Assembly: GCF_002871945.2 (NCBI RefSeq)
Contig: NZ_CP126963.1
Span: 1,736,001 to 1,800,000, forward strand
Origin: Gleimia hominis
GTDB lineage: Bacteria > Actinomycetota > Actinomycetes > Actinomycetales > Actinomycetaceae
Reading direction: 5' to 3'
Length of the DNA: 64,000 nucleotides
Part shown: piece after piece, positions 36,263 to 46,381 of the stretch
How the letters are laid out: every line of letters begins with the position of its first letter
How positions within the stretch are numbered: position 1 is the stretch's first letter
The notes under the pieces: generated by a model
What the model saw: the letters and a program-made list of their open reading frames with translations, nothing else
Told to the model about the DNA's origin: nothing
Databases searched by the model: none
Position numbers and translations under genes: made by a program

Positions 36263-36539
36263 CTGGTTTGAGCACGGTTTTATGGGTGGATCTACATCAC
36301 ATTTTTGCCTGCGTTAAGAGCGCTTTGGAACGCGGGAAAGGCCCGCAAAAATGGTAAAATAATAGCGGAAAAATAATAGAAAAGACAGCTGTAATATTCA
36401 GTTTCAACACCCTTGAGAATCGAATCGGCTGCACGGTTTCTAGCGCAGGTGAACCGGTGGGCAGCAGTGGGTTTCGAAGGCTGTTTACAAACTAGTTAGC
36501 AGCCCGGCTTGGGCTAAAAGGATTGTGAGGGAGGTCAGT

Positions 36540-38567
36540 TTGTCTGACCAGACAATACACGCCGCGCAGGAACATACGTATGAGGCGGCTGATATCACGG
36601 TACTCGAAGGTTTGGAGGCCGTTCGTAAACGCCCCGGTATGTACATCGGGTCCACCGGTGAACGCGGCTTACACCACCTGGTTTACGAGGTTGTCGATAA
36701 CTCTGTAGACGAGGCTCTAGCGGGCTACTGCGATCACATTGAGGTGACGATCCAAAATGATGGGGGCCTAAGGGTTCAAGATAATGGACGCGGTATTCCC
36801 GTTGACATGCACCCGACCGAGGGGCGGCCCACCGTTGAGGTCATTATGACTGTGCTGCACGCCGGCGGTAAATTCGGTGGCGGTGGATACGCGGTTTCCG
36901 GTGGTTTGCACGGCGTTGGTATCTCCGTGGTGAATGCCCTGTCAAAACGCGTTGATACGGAAGTGCGCCGGCAAGGGTATGTTTGGCGGCAATCGTTCGG
37001 TAATGGCGGGCACGCGGTTACCGAACTGAAGCGCGGTGAAGAAACAGACCAGACGGGCACATCCCAGACGTTCTACCCGGACCCAGAGATTTTTGAAACC
37101 GTAGAGTTTTCTTTTGAAACCTTGCGGCAGCGCTTCCAACAGATGGCTTTCTTAAACAAGGGTCTGCGCATTACCCTCACGGATGAACGCGAAGGCGTGG
37201 TTGACGAAGGTGACGAAATAGCCGGTGAGGTGGGTGAGGACCAGCCGGAGACACCGAAAGGCTTCCGTCAGGTCTCCTACTGCTACGAAAACGGCTTGCG
37301 CGACTACGTAGAAACCCTGAATGCGTCAAAAAAGTCGGATGTAATCAACGACGACATCATTGACATTGAGGTGGAAAACGACACCGACACGATGTCGCTC
37401 GAAGTAGCCATGCAGTGGACCACGGCCTACTCGGAATCAATCCACACCTACGCGAACACGATCAACACCACGGAAGGTGGTACCCACGAAGAAGGGTTCC
37501 GCACCGCGCTGACGACTGTGGTTAACAAGTATGCGCGCGAGAAGAACCTGATTAAAGAAAAGCGGGAGAACCTTTCGGGTGACGACATCCGTGAAGGACT
37601 CACAGCCGTCATCTCGATTAAGCTCACCGAACCCCAGTTTGAAGGGCAGACCAAGACGAAGCTGGGGAACACGGAAGCGCGCACGTTCGTGCAGCAGCAG
37701 GTGTACCAGCGGTTCGGAGATTGGCTGGAGCAACACCCCACCGATGCGAAAGCAATTATTTTGAAAGCACTTTCCGCTCAGGATGCGCGTTTGGCAGCGC
37801 GGAAGGCGCGCGAGGCTACTCGGCGCAAAGGAGTGCTCGAGTCGGCGTCCATGCCGGGTAAGTTGCGGGACTGTTCGTCGCGCAACGCAGCTGAGTGTGA
37901 GATTTTTATTGTTGAGGGTGACTCCGCCGGTGGCTCCGCGGTACAGGGCCGTGATCCGCGGATTCAAGCGATTCTTCCGCTGCGAGGGAAAATCCTCAAC
38001 GTGGAAAAAGCCCGGGTGGATCGCGCATTGGATTCGCAGGAAATTCAAGCTCTCATCGCCGCTCTAGGTACCGGTATCGGTGAAGAATTTGACCTGTCAA
38101 AACTGCGTTACGGCAAGATTATTTTGATGGCGGATGCGGATGTGGACGGGCAGCACATCACGACGCTGCTGCTTACCCTACTATTCCGATACATGCGGCC
38201 AATTGTTGAGGCGGGGCACGTGTTCTTAGCACAACCGCCGCTGTACCGGTTGAAGTGGACGAATGCTCCACACGAGTTCGTGTACTCCGATAGGGAACGG
38301 GACGAGCACCTGCGGGACGGTAGCGAGGCCGGTTGGCGGCTACCAAAAGAAGGTGGCGTACAGCGGTACAAGGGTCTTGGTGAAATGAACGATCAAGAAC
38401 TGTGGGAGACCACGATGGACCCAGAAAAACGCACTGTTAAACTCGTGGAATTGTCTGAGGCGGCTTCGGCTGATGAGGTGTTCTCACTACTCATGGGGGA
38501 CGACGTAGAAATGCGCCGCGCGTTCATTCAACGCAATGCGCAAGACGTTCGTTTCCTAGATATTTAG
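36540..38567 (+). CDS. gyrB: DNA gyrase subunit B
   Basis: 675 residues from TTG 36540, with GGGAGG directly upstream (36529-36534); the GTG at 36525 overlaps that site. GHKL ATPase motifs ([36 protein letters not shown]), then TOPRIM motif [22 protein letters not shown] and [10 protein letters not shown], and the C-terminal RYKGLGEMN. Its 277-bp leader (36263-36539) contains an AT-rich stretch at 36345-36385 that may hold the promoter. Confidence 0.97.
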   Translation: MSDQTIHAAQEHTYEAADITVLEGLEAVRKRPGMYIGSTGERGLHHLVYEVVDNSVDEALAGYCDHIEVTIQNDGGLRVQDNGRGIPVDMHPTEGRPTVEVIMTVLHAGGKFGGGGYAVSGGLHGVGISVVNALSKRVDTEVRRQGYVWRQSFGNGGHAVTELKRGEETDQTGTSQTFYPDPEIFETVEFSFETLRQRFQQMAFLNKGLRITLTDEREGVVDEGDEIAGEVGEDQPETPKGFRQVSYCYENGLRDYVETLNASKKSDVINDDIIDIEVENDTDTMSLEVAMQWTTAYSESIHTYANTINTTEGGTHEEGFRTALTTVVNKYAREKNLIKEKRENLSGDDIREGLTAVISIKLTEPQFEGQTKTKLGNTEARTFVQQQVYQRFGDWLEQHPTDAKAIILKALSAQDARLAARKAREATRRKGVLESASMPGKLRDCSSRNAAECEIFIVEGDSAGGSAVQGRDPRIQAILPLRGKILNVEKARVDRALDSQEIQALIAALGTGIGEEFDLSKLRYGKIILMADADVDGQHITTLLLTLLFRYMRPIVEAGHVFLAQPPLYRLKWTNAPHEFVYSDRERDEHLRDGSEAGWRLPKEGGVQRYKGLGEMNDQELWETTMDPEKRTVKLVELSEAASADEVFSLLMGDDVEMRRAFIQRNAQDVRFLDI

Positions 38568-38610
38568 ACAACAATGTCAATTGTGGTAGAGCTTGGAGAA
38601 TGGATTAAGA

Positions 38611-41244
38611 GTGAGTGAAGGTAACGAAATAAACCACGGGGCAGACGCTAATACCGAGATTGAAGGACCGGTAGCACATAAAGTTTCCGTAGTTGACATT
38701 GAGTCGGAAATGCAGCGTTCCTACCTCGACTACGCAATGTCTGTGATCGTGGGGCGGGCACTGCCGGAAGTGCGAGATGGGTTGAAACCCGTGCACCGGC
38801 GGATCCTGTATGCAATGTACGACGGCGGGTACCGGCCGAACGCCGGTTTCTACAAGTGTATGCGCGTAGTTGGGGACGTCCTCGCTCACTTCCACCCACA
38901 CGGTGACGCAGCCGTTTACGGTGCCCTCGCGCGCCTAGTACAACCGTGGAACATGCGTTACCCACTGGTGGCTGGGCAAGGTAACTTTGGTTCCGCCGGG
39001 AACCTCGGGCCCGCTGCCCCGCGTTACACCGAATGTAAAATGGCGCCCCTGGCAATGGAAATGGTGCGCGACATCGACGAAGATGTTGTGGATTTCCAGG
39101 ATAACTACGACGGGCGCGCCCAAGAACCCACAGTTTTACCTTCGCGTTTTCCAAATCTGTTGGTAAATGGGTCTGAAGGCATCGCGGTTGGTATGGCCAC
39201 GCGGATTCCGCCGCATAACCTTCGGGAAGTGGCAGAAGGGGTGTTCTGGTACCTCGACCACCCGGAGGCCACTCGGGAAGAGCTGCTTGAGGCTTTACTG
39301 AAGATTATTAAGGGCCCGGATTTCCCAACGGGCGCTACGATCCTGGGGCGCACAGGGATAGACAAAATGTACCGCACGGGCCGCGGGTCGATTGTGCAGC
39401 GGGCGGTAGTGAACGTGGAGGAGATCCACAACCGGCAGTGTTTGGTCGTAACTGAACTCCCATTCCAGGTCAACCCAGACAATCTCGCGGCGCGGATTGC
39501 GCAGCACGTTAAAGAAGGAACGATCCAGGGGATTTCGGACATTCGAGATGAGTCTTCTGGGCGTTCTGGTCAGCGGCTCGTGATTGTGCTGAAGCGTGAC
39601 GCGGTTGCGAAGGTGGTTCTCAACAACCTTTACAAGCGCACGCAGCTGCAGGATTCGTTCCCAGCGAATATGCTCGCGCTCGTTGACGGGGTGCCGCGCA
39701 CTTTGTCACTAGATGGGTTTGTGCACTACTGGGTTAAGCACCAGATGGACGTGATTGTGCGGCGCACCAAGTTCCGCCTGGCGAAAGCGTTGGAGCGGCT
39801 GCATATTTTGCAGGCCTATTTGAAGGCATTGGATGCGCTCGATGAGGTTATTGCCTTAATCCGCCGCTCCCCCACGGTTGAGGAAGCGCGTACCGGTTTG
39901 ATGGGTCTGTTGGATATTGATGAGGTTCAGGCAGACGCGATTCTTGCTTTGCAGCTGCGTCGGTTGGCTGCTCTGGAGCGGCAGAAGATTCTGGATGAGC
40001 ATGCGGAGTTAGTTAAACGCGTGGAGGATTTGCGTGAGATCATTGCTCAGCCAAACCGGCAGCGCCTGATTGTGCGTGAAGAACTAACGGGGATTGTGGA
40101 TAAGTACGGGGATGAGCGCCGCACCCACATTTTGCCCTTCAGTGGGGAAATGAATGATGAAGACCTGATTCCTGAAGAGGAAGTGGTGGTCACCATAACC
40201 CGTGATGGGTACGCGAAACGAACCCGCGTGGATAACTACCGGTCGCAGCACCGAGGTGGGCGCGGTGTGCGGGGCGCTAAGCTGCGGGAGAATGATTTAG
40301 TGGAACACTTCTTCGTCACTTCCACACACCGCTGGCTTCTTTTCTTCACTAACTTGGGGCGGGTGTACCGCATCAGGGGGTATGAGCTGCCGGAAGGTGG
40401 ACGTGATTCGCGCGGTCAGCATGTTGCGAACCTGTTGGCATTCCAACCTGGTGAACAGATCTCTAACGTGCTCGCGATTCACGATTATGAGCAGGCAGAT
40501 TACTTGTTGCTTTCCACTCGGTCTGGGTTGGTTAAGAAGACGCGTTTGGAGGAGTATAACTCGCCCCGCACTGGTGGTTTGATTGCGATTAATTTGCGTG
40601 AGGATGAGGACGGAAACCTGGATGAGTTGGTTGGGGCTGCCCTTGTGAACGCGACGGATGATGTGATCCTCGTGTCTCACGATGGTCAGTCTTTACGGTT
40701 CCACGCAGATGATGAGCAGGTGCGGCCAATGGGGCGTGCTACGTCTGGTGTGCGGGGCATGAAGTTCCGCGATGGTGATTATCTGCTGGCTATGCAGGTG
40801 GTGGAACCGGGGTCGGATCTGCTGGTGGTTACCGAGGCTGGTTTCGCGAAGCGTTCCGCGATCGATACGTATCCAACGCGTGGCCGTGGTGGGTTAGGTG
40901 TGAAGGTTGCGAATCTGGTTGAGGACCGCGGTGGCCTGGTTGGTGCTTTGAAAGTCAGTGAGGACGATGAGGTACTGGTGATTATGGCTAGTGGTAATAT
41001 CGTTCGTTCTGCGGTTTCGGAGGTGCCAAGAACGGGGCGGAACACGCAGGGAGTTACGTTTGCTCGTCCTGGGGATCATGATCGGATTATTGCGGTTGCC
41101 CGTAATTTGGATACGGATCTAGATGATGAGGACGCGCAGGAGCCCGTGGCTGTTGAAGATGAGTCGGAATCAGTAGAAACTGTTAACACGGAATCTCAAT
41201 CGGAAGACGTTGTGGGTTCGGACCCGCAAAATGAGGAGGCGTAA
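38611..41244 (+). CDS. gyrA: DNA gyrase subunit A
   Basis: 877 residues from GTG 38611; an in-frame TTG at 38593 is an alternative, as neither has an ideal ribosome-binding site. The catalytic tyrosine lies in PRYTECK and the GyrA box is QHRGGRGV in the C-terminal pinwheel. The quinolone-resistance region reads [15 protein letters not shown]: Ala100 aligns with E. coli Ser83 and Gly104 with Asp87. The C-terminus ends in an acidic tail. Stop overlaps the next start (TAATG). Confidence 0.97.
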   Translation: MSEGNEINHGADANTEIEGPVAHKVSVVDIESEMQRSYLDYAMSVIVGRALPEVRDGLKPVHRRILYAMYDGGYRPNAGFYKCMRVVGDVLAHFHPHGDAAVYGALARLVQPWNMRYPLVAGQGNFGSAGNLGPAAPRYTECKMAPLAMEMVRDIDEDVVDFQDNYDGRAQEPTVLPSRFPNLLVNGSEGIAVGMATRIPPHNLREVAEGVFWYLDHPEATREELLEALLKIIKGPDFPTGATILGRTGIDKMYRTGRGSIVQRAVVNVEEIHNRQCLVVTELPFQVNPDNLAARIAQHVKEGTIQGISDIRDESSGRSGQRLVIVLKRDAVAKVVLNNLYKRTQLQDSFPANMLALVDGVPRTLSLDGFVHYWVKHQMDVIVRRTKFRLAKALERLHILQAYLKALDALDEVIALIRRSPTVEEARTGLMGLLDIDEVQADAILALQLRRLAALERQKILDEHAELVKRVEDLREIIAQPNRQRLIVREELTGIVDKYGDERRTHILPFSGEMNDEDLIPEEEVVVTITRDGYAKRTRVDNYRSQHRGGRGVRGAKLRENDLVEHFFVTSTHRWLLFFTNLGRVYRIRGYELPEGGRDSRGQHVANLLAFQPGEQISNVLAIHDYEQADYLLLSTRSGLVKKTRLEEYNSPRTGGLIAINLREDEDGNLDELVGAALVNATDDVILVSHDGQSLRFHADDEQVRPMGRATSGVRGMKFRDGDYLLAMQVVEPGSDLLVVTEAGFAKRSAIDTYPTRGRGGLGVKVANLVEDRGGLVGALKVSEDDEVLVIMASGNIVRSAVSEVPRTGRNTQGVTFARPGDHDRIIAVARNLDTDLDDEDAQEPVAVEDESESVETVNTESQSEDVVGSDPQNEEA

Positions 41245-41654
41245 TGAGCCAGAAGAACCAACCGCCCGTAGCTGAGGTGGAGAACGCGGCTCACACACCC
41301 AGGCAGATTCAGCTGGCGGTTACGCGCATCGACCCGTGGACGGTTATGAAGGTTAGTTTTCTACTGTCCGTTGCGGTGGCGATCGCTGGCGTGGTGGCCA
41401 CATTGATTGTGTGGTTGATGCTCGATGGTATGCACGTGTTTTCTGAGATTGAGAAGTTCTTAGCGTCTTTGGGTGCGAAGTCGTTTATGGGCATGATGAA
41501 TTACTTGAGGCTGCCACAAGTTATGTCTATGGCGACCCTTATCGGGGTGGTTAATATCGTGGTGTTAACTGCCCTGTCCACGGTATTATCGCTTGTGTAT
41601 AACCTCGTTACCGCGTTGGTGGGGGGTATTAAGATCACTTTGATGGACGAGTGA
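41244..41654 (+). CDS. DUF3566 transmembrane protein
   Basis: 136 residues with two hydrophobic helices (VSFLLSVAVAIAGVVATLIVWLML and TLIGVVNIVVLTALSTVLSLVYNL) separated by an amphipathic loop. Family DUF3566, found directly behind gyrA throughout actinobacteria (Rv0007 in M. tuberculosis). Function unknown. Translationally coupled to gyrA; GAGGAGG precedes the start. Confidence 0.92.
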   Translation: MSQKNQPPVAEVENAAHTPRQIQLAVTRIDPWTVMKVSFLLSVAVAIAGVVATLIVWLMLDGMHVFSEIEKFLASLGAKSFMGMMNYLRLPQVMSMATLIGVVNIVVLTALSTVLSLVYNLVTALVGGIKITLMDE

Positions 41655-41742
41655 TTAGCGTGGCTAGCAGCCGGTGGATTTCAGTGTGTGCAGTTGTTTC
41701 ACCGCTCCAAATGACTGGGTGGTGCAACTCACTGTCATCGGT

Positions 41743-41770
41743 TTGATTCGCGTGTGGTAACTTGTGTAAC
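41743..41770 (+). promoter_or_regulatory. Possible promoter of the tRNA-Ile/tRNA-Ala pair
   Basis: TTGATT (41743-41748) and TGTAAC (41765-41770) are 16 bases apart and end 27 bases before tRNA-Ile. The match is moderate only. Confidence 0.3.
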
Positions 41771-41797
41771 CTTTATTCGTGCGATACGCCGCTAGGC

Positions 41798-41874
41798 GGG
41801 CCCGTAGCTCAGTTGGTTAGAGCGCTTCCCTGATAAGGAAGAGGTCGCTGGTTCGAGTCCAGCCGGGCCCACCA
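41798..41874 (+). tRNA. ileT: tRNA-Ile (GAT)
   Basis: 77-base cloverleaf with GGGCCCG/CGGGCCC acceptor stem, TTCGAGTCC T-loop, encoded CCA and anticodon GAT at 41832-41834. Confidence 0.98.
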
Positions 41875-41918
41875 AGCTAAGTTCGTACACCACATCATCG
41901 GGAAAATACTTTCCCAAT

Positions 41919-41994
41919 GGGGCTATGGCGCAATTGGTAGCGCACCTGCTTTGCAAGCAGGGGGTTAGGGGTTCGAGTCCCCTTAGCTCCACCA
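41919..41994 (+). tRNA. alaT: tRNA-Ala (TGC)
   Basis: 76-base cloverleaf, acceptor GGGGCTA/TAGCTCC, TTCGAGTCC T-loop, encoded CCA, anticodon TGC at 41952-41954. Ile-Ala behind gyrA is the same order as in mycobacteria. Confidence 0.98.
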
Positions 41995-42007
41995 AGTGGA
42001 ATTTGCT

Positions 42008-42047
42008 AGAACCCGTTCGAGAGTAAACCGGACGGGTTCTTTGTTTG
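42008..42047 (+). terminator. Terminator of the tRNA pair
   Basis: AGAACCCGT (42008-42016) pairs with ACGGGTTCT (42032-42040), extended by a few weaker pairs, followed by TTGTTTG. Confidence 0.85.
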
Positions 42048-42171
42048 TGAAGTGATAAATCAGTGGTACTAACCGGTTCCAAATGTCGACTTCATCGAGG
42101 AACGATACTGGATTTCACGCGGTTAAACCCTTGGTTTCCAGTTAGAATTAGAAGGGGGAGAAAGGAAAACT

Positions 42172-42567
42172 ATGTTAAGTAAACTAACGGATTTTGCTGG
42201 TCGTTTAGCGGTGGCTCCAATTTTGATCGTGGGTGCCAAGAGCGCGCTCGATAATGCGGAAGCATTAGCCCCGATGATTAAAAAGCAGATGGAACAGGTC
42301 GGTTTGAGTGATCTACCGGTGGAAGCGTCCTCACTGGTTAAGTTCAATGCTTACGCACAGATGGCTGGTGCGGCGGCTTTGAGCCTGGGGATATTTAAAC
42401 GAACCGCAGCAGCGGGGCTAGCAACATCCCTAGCGTTAACTACTGTGGCAGGCCACCAGTTCTGGTCAGAAGAAACAGAGGAAGCGGCGAACGCGCAGAA
42501 ACTCCACTTCTTCAAGAACCTAGCGATGATCGGCTACATGGTTTCAATCGCAGGTAGCGATAAGTAA
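42172..42567 (+). CDS. DoxX-family membrane protein
   Basis: 131 residues with about four short hydrophobic segments. The N-terminus (RLAVAPILIVGAKSALDNAE) and the central AYAQMAGAAALSLGIFKR with AGLATSLALTTVAGHQFW follow the DoxX pattern. GGAGAAAGGAAA lies before the ATG. DoxX proteins are four-helix membrane proteins linked to redox stress in some bacteria; function here is unknown. Single-gene unit with its own terminator. Confidence 0.8.
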   Translation: MLSKLTDFAGRLAVAPILIVGAKSALDNAEALAPMIKKQMEQVGLSDLPVEASSLVKFNAYAQMAGAAALSLGIFKRTAAAGLATSLALTTVAGHQFWSEETEEAANAQKLHFFKNLAMIGYMVSIAGSDK

Positions 42568-42602
42568 AACAGTAGTTAAGTAAAACAACAGTTTTACGCA
42601 CA

Positions 42603-42637
42603 AACGCCCACCGCATTTTTAGCGGGTGGGCGTTTTT
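42603..42637 (+). terminator. Terminator of the doxX-like gene
   Basis: AACGCCCACCGC (42603-42614) pairs with GCGGGTGGGCGTT (42622-42634, one bulge), followed by TTTT. Confidence 0.9.
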
Positions 42638-42907
42638 CGTATCTTCAAAACGATGTTTTCTCACCTCAATGAGAGCTGATTTCCGCTCTAAAACAGGCTT
42701 ACTTGTTTCCTCCTGAGGTACCCCCACACACCTAAAGAGTCGGATGTTGTCAATACAGTCAGCTCATATTTGAAGAGTTGCTAGGACCTCAAGAAAACGA
42801 ACTAAAGTCTGATTTGGAAGGCTTTTTTCCGTGCTATTAATTACTTGACTAATAATCACTTGGTTAACTGAATAATCTGTCGAACTTGTGACCTGGAAAG
42901 GAAAAAG
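42638..42907 (+). other. Leader region of the D-lactate dehydrogenase gene
   Basis: 270 bases with no gene. AT-rich towards the 3' end (42825-42880), which probably contains the promoter; GGAAAGGAAAA at 42896-42906 is the ribosome-binding site. Nothing else recognisable. Confidence 0.5.
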
Positions 42908-43891
42908 ATGTCAGATCTGATCGCCTTTGGCGTGCGCCCAGATGAGAAAGCGTTCTTTGAACAGTATGGGAAAGAACACGGGCATACGATTCGCCTCATC
43001 CCTCAGGCATTAAATCGCGACAATGTAGGTGAACTTAAAGGTTATGAGGGGGCGTGCGTACTCGAATCAATCTTCGATGAAGCACTCCTAACGGATATTC
43101 ACGCCAACGGTGTAAAATATCTTGCGCTGCGTTCAGTGGGATACGATTCCGTCGATGAGAACGTGGCAAAACAGCTGGGTATAAAGGTTTCTAACAGTTC
43201 TTATTCACCCGCTTCGGTAGCGGAGTTCGCGGTAATGCTGATCCTTATGACGATGCGTAAAGCCCGCCAGATAACGCGGCATTCAGATATCCAGGATTTT
43301 TCTTTGAACGGTTTAGATGGGCATCAGCTATCGAACTCCACCGTCGGGATCATTGGAGCGGGAAACATTGGCGCCACCGTAGCTCGGTGCCTGTCCGGGT
43401 TCGGCTGTGAAATCCTTGCGTACGACCCATATCCAAACGAATCCCTCAAGAGCCTCGTGGAATACGTGGAACTAGACGAACTATTGCAACGCAGCGACGT
43501 GATCACACTCCACACCCTGTACACCGGTGAAAACTATCACATGCTCGGCGAAAGCGAGTTCAACCTAATGAAAAACGGGGTATGCCTAGTGAACTGCGCG
43601 CGCGGAGAACTAATCGACGGACATGCGCTAATAGACGCGCTAAAAAGCGGAAAAATAATGAGCGCGGCCTTGGATGTGGTGGAAGGTGACCAGCCGCTGT
43701 TCAACAGTAACTGGAACAACGAACCGATTCAGGATGACATTATGCGCAGCCTGAGGTCCTTCCCGAATGTAACGATCACGCCGCACATCGCGTTTTACAC
43801 GGCGAATGCGGTAAAAGAAATGGTGGACCACGCGCTAGACAATTTGATTGAGTTCATTAATACCACCGAAGCCACAAACCGAGTTATCTAA
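42908..43891 (+). CDS. D-2-hydroxyacid dehydrogenase, probably D-lactate dehydrogenase
   Basis: 327 residues. NAD-binding motif VGIIGAGNIGATVARCL; catalytic Arg in NCARGELID, Glu in DVVEGD and His in TPHIAFYT, the D-LDH/VanH-type triad with the aromatic residue after the histidine that marks D-lactate dehydrogenases. It reduces pyruvate to D-lactate with NADH, a fermentation end step. Stands alone with its own leader and hairpin. Confidence 0.85.
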   Translation: MSDLIAFGVRPDEKAFFEQYGKEHGHTIRLIPQALNRDNVGELKGYEGACVLESIFDEALLTDIHANGVKYLALRSVGYDSVDENVAKQLGIKVSNSSYSPASVAEFAVMLILMTMRKARQITRHSDIQDFSLNGLDGHQLSNSTVGIIGAGNIGATVARCLSGFGCEILAYDPYPNESLKSLVEYVELDELLQRSDVITLHTLYTGENYHMLGESEFNLMKNGVCLVNCARGELIDGHALIDALKSGKIMSAALDVVEGDQPLFNSNWNNEPIQDDIMRSLRSFPNVTITPHIAFYTANAVKEMVDHALDNLIEFINTTEATNRVI

Positions 43892-43914
43892 ATTAGAATT
43901 TCAGAATGTGGCGT

Positions 43915-44020
43915 GAAATGCTTTGGGTGCGGGTGAAAGCTTTGGGGTGAGGAAAACTCTAAGGTGGGGAAACTCTCAGGGGGAGAAGAAGCTTTGGGGG
44001 CGGGTGAAACACCCGCCCCC
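43915..44020 (+). repeat. Degenerate repeats behind the D-lactate dehydrogenase gene
   Basis: GCTTTGGGNGCGGGTGAAA occurs near 43920 and again at 43991, with GCTTTGGGGTGAGG and related G-rich pieces between. Another case of gene-end repetitive sequence, ending in a strong hairpin. Confidence 0.55.
43996..44020. terminator. Perfect hairpin between convergent genes
   Basis: GGGGGCGGGTG (43996-44006) and CACCCGCCCCC (44010-44020) form an 11-bp stem with an AAA loop. No T tract on either strand, but its place between two gene ends makes termination likely. Confidence 0.65.
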
Positions 44021-44092
44021 ATTACTGCATTCAATTATTACGGTTACTGTCAATTACAGTCACTGTAGCCAATCGGCTTATTAGCGCTTATC

Positions 44093-44761
44093 CTACTTGT
44101 TGTTAAAAGAATCCTTAACAGAATCCTTCACGTCTTTAGCAGTGTCTTTAACGGACTCGCCAGCTTCCTTGGCCTTGTGTTTGGCTTGCGTGGCTGCACC
44201 CTTTACCTTATCTGCGGTTTCGTCCGCTTTCTCACCGGCTTTATCCGCGTTAGAAGCGTCTTTCCCAGCCTCCTCTTTGTGAGCTGGTTCCGTAGTGGTC
44301 TGCGCATCCGCATCTAGGTCCGCCCAGTACTCTTCTGCCCACGGATCCTCAATCGGCTGGCTGCGACGCCACAGCAAATACCCCGCACCAGCAACCGCGG
44401 TGCCCAACAGCGACCAACCCAGGCACTTCGCGAACCGGTGGTTCTTCTTAACCGGTTTCGACAACGACTTGCGGGTAGCATCCCCAGCGCGCTGCGCACG
44501 CTCCATCAAAGTGCCGTCCTTAGCAGCTGCCTTCCGGGCTTCCTTCGAAGCTTCCTCAATGCGCGGCAGGTAGTCGTCCACCACCTTCTCGTGAACATTA
44601 TCCAAGTAGGGACGCGCCTTCTGCGCAGCTTCCTCTACCTTCGGAGCTGCCCACTCGTAACCCTGCTCAGCTAGATCTTGTGCCCGAGCGGCCCATTCCT
44701 CTGCATGACGCAGAGCAGCGTCCTTAATAGCTTCAGTGTCACGGTCAAATTTCTTGCCCAT
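44093..44761 (-). CDS. Single-pass membrane protein with LEA-like tail (CwsA-position)
   Basis: 222 residues from ATG 44761 with GAGAGG seven bases upstream; the longer frame to 44869 has no site. The first ~110 residues are helical and charged, one membrane helix follows (CLGWSLLGTAVAGAGYLLW), and the C-terminus is an Ala/Lys/Asp-rich heptad-like stretch (AKHKAKEAGESVKDTAKDV). It is divergent from ppiA, the same place and direction as the cell-wall protein CwsA in M. tuberculosis, but sequence similarity to CwsA cannot be claimed from reading. Function unknown. Confidence 0.75.
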   Translation of the reverse strand: MGKKFDRDTEAIKDAALRHAEEWAARAQDLAEQGYEWAAPKVEEAAQKARPYLDNVHEKVVDDYLPRIEEASKEARKAAAKDGTLMERAQRAGDATRKSLSKPVKKNHRFAKCLGWSLLGTAVAGAGYLLWRRSQPIEDPWAEEYWADLDADAQTTTEPAHKEEAGKDASNADKAGEKADETADKVKGAATQAKHKAKEAGESVKDTAKDVKDSVKDSFNNK

Positions 44762-44930
44762 GTGCAATCCTCTCAATCGAACGAGTACTAAGCCATCTCG
44801 ATAACAAATGGCGACACTAACTCTATTGTGCCTTGAAAAAGCCGTGAATGCACGGGAATTCTGTTTCACTTAGCGCGATACCCTCACGGCAAAGCAGACA
44901 TAGACAGTTAAATCTGGGAAACTGGACACT

Positions 44931-45452
44931 ATGAAAGCAACTATTCATACGAACAAAGGTGACATTCGCCTCGAACTATTTCCTAACCACGCGCCAATAA
45001 CCGTGCAGAACTTCGCGGAACTCGCGGAAGGAAAACGGGAATGGACCCACCCGGGAACCGGAGAGAAAACCACTGCTCCTCTTTACGACGGTGTTATTTT
45101 TCACCGCGTAATCCCCGGTTTCATGATTCAAGGTGGTGACCCCCTAGGGGTTGGTGTGGGTGGCCCTGGATACCAGTTCGACGACGAGATCCACCCCGAA
45201 TTGAACTTCAACGAACCCTACGTGCTTGCCATGGCAAACGCGGGTAAACGTGGTGGACACGGCACCAATGGATCACAGTTCTTCATCACTGTTGCACCCA
45301 CACCACACCTGCAAGGTCACCACACGATCTTCGGGAAAGTAGTGGACGAAGAATCCAAAGCAGTGGTGGATGAAATCGCGAACGTATCCACAGGGATGAA
45401 CGACAAACCCGTCGAAGACGTTACCATTTCCACCATTGATATAACCGAGTAA
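44931..45452 (+). CDS. ppiA: Peptidyl-prolyl cis-trans isomerase (cyclophilin)
   Basis: 173 residues, cytoplasmic (no signal peptide). Cyclophilin motifs FHRVIPGFMIQGGDP, AMANAGKRGGHGTNGSQFFIT and HTIFGKVV contain the active-site Arg, Phe and Gln residues. Promotes protein folding. Divergent from the membrane protein gene and followed by the rhomboid gene 16 bp later. Confidence 0.96.
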   Translation: MKATIHTNKGDIRLELFPNHAPITVQNFAELAEGKREWTHPGTGEKTTAPLYDGVIFHRVIPGFMIQGGDPLGVGVGGPGYQFDDEIHPELNFNEPYVLAMANAGKRGGHGTNGSQFFITVAPTPHLQGHHTIFGKVVDEESKAVVDEIANVSTGMNDKPVEDVTISTIDITE

Positions 45453-45468
45453 CCTCAGGCTGAAAAAC

Positions 45469-46227
45469 TTGAGTTCCTATAACAATCTAAGCGGACTACG
45501 CGCAGCCACGGTCACGCGAACCATCCTCGTTGTGACCGTGGTTGTGTCCGCATTCACCCTAATCACACGCCTCCCCATCCCCACTGGCGCGCTGGGGGAA
45601 CTGGCTAACAGCACTCTAAACTACCTCGCCTACCTACCAATAATGGGTTGGTTGAGGCCCTGGACACTGCTTACCGTAGTGCTCGTGCACGGTGGGATAA
45701 TCCACTTGGCGTTAAACATGTTTACGCTCTACGTGGTTGGTCCGTCAGTAGAACAAGCGTTGGGTGGCTGGAGGTTCACCGCCCTGTACCTTATTTCTGC
45801 TCTAGGAGGTTCAGTCACGGTCCTTCTGTGGGCCGTTGTAGAAGCAATCACCAGTTCCAGATCAGGAGCGCTACTGACGTGGAACGTAGGTGCTTCTGGC
45901 GCGTTATTTGGCCTGTTCACCGCCATATACATACTGCAGCGTCACGCGGGAATGAACACCAGAGCCATCGTCGTGCTGCTCGCAGTGAACCTCATCTACG
46001 GGTTCATGGTGTCTAACGTTTCGTGGCAAGCACACCTGGGCGGTATGATTACCGGCGCCATCACCACGTGGCTACTTGTAAAAGTGGGGAACAAAAAACA
46101 GTACAACGGGCCGAGGCAGCTGCGCCGCGCGCACATCCTCACTCTCGTGGGAATTACATTAGTGCTCACATTACTAGCCGCAGGACTCTACTGGTACATT
46201 GGCCTGCCGCAACTAGCGTTAGGGTAG
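45469..46227 (+). CDS. Rhomboid-family intramembrane serine protease
   Basis: 252 residues from TTG 45469 (weak AGGCTG upstream). Six hydrophobic helices; the catalytic Ser is in GASGALFG and the catalytic His in WQAHLGGMITG, and the HLALNMFTLYVVGPSVE loop is typical. Cuts transmembrane substrates. The gene is commonly placed between ppiA and crgA in actinobacteria. Confidence 0.93.
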   Translation: MSSYNNLSGLRAATVTRTILVVTVVVSAFTLITRLPIPTGALGELANSTLNYLAYLPIMGWLRPWTLLTVVLVHGGIIHLALNMFTLYVVGPSVEQALGGWRFTALYLISALGGSVTVLLWAVVEAITSSRSGALLTWNVGASGALFGLFTAIYILQRHAGMNTRAIVVLLAVNLIYGFMVSNVSWQAHLGGMITGAITTWLLVKVGNKKQYNGPRQLRRAHILTLVGITLVLTLLAAGLYWYIGLPQLALG

Positions 46228-46381
46228 GTCTGGCCAGCCGAGAGGTCTGCTGGGCGCTTGGACTAGTTGGACTACTCTTCCTCATCCCCGCAATCATAAT
46301 CAGCACTCGACCCCCGTCAGCCAACCACAATGTAAAATAGGCAATCCGACAAAGCAGCAACCAAGTTACAACAGCTTCGAG

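Noticed and set aside
46222..46340. Short hydrophobic open frame behind the rhomboid gene (WALGLVGLLFLIPAIIIS)
   Set aside because: It looks like a membrane helix and may be a relic or a small protein, but it has no ATG, GTG or TTG start in frame before the hydrophobic part.
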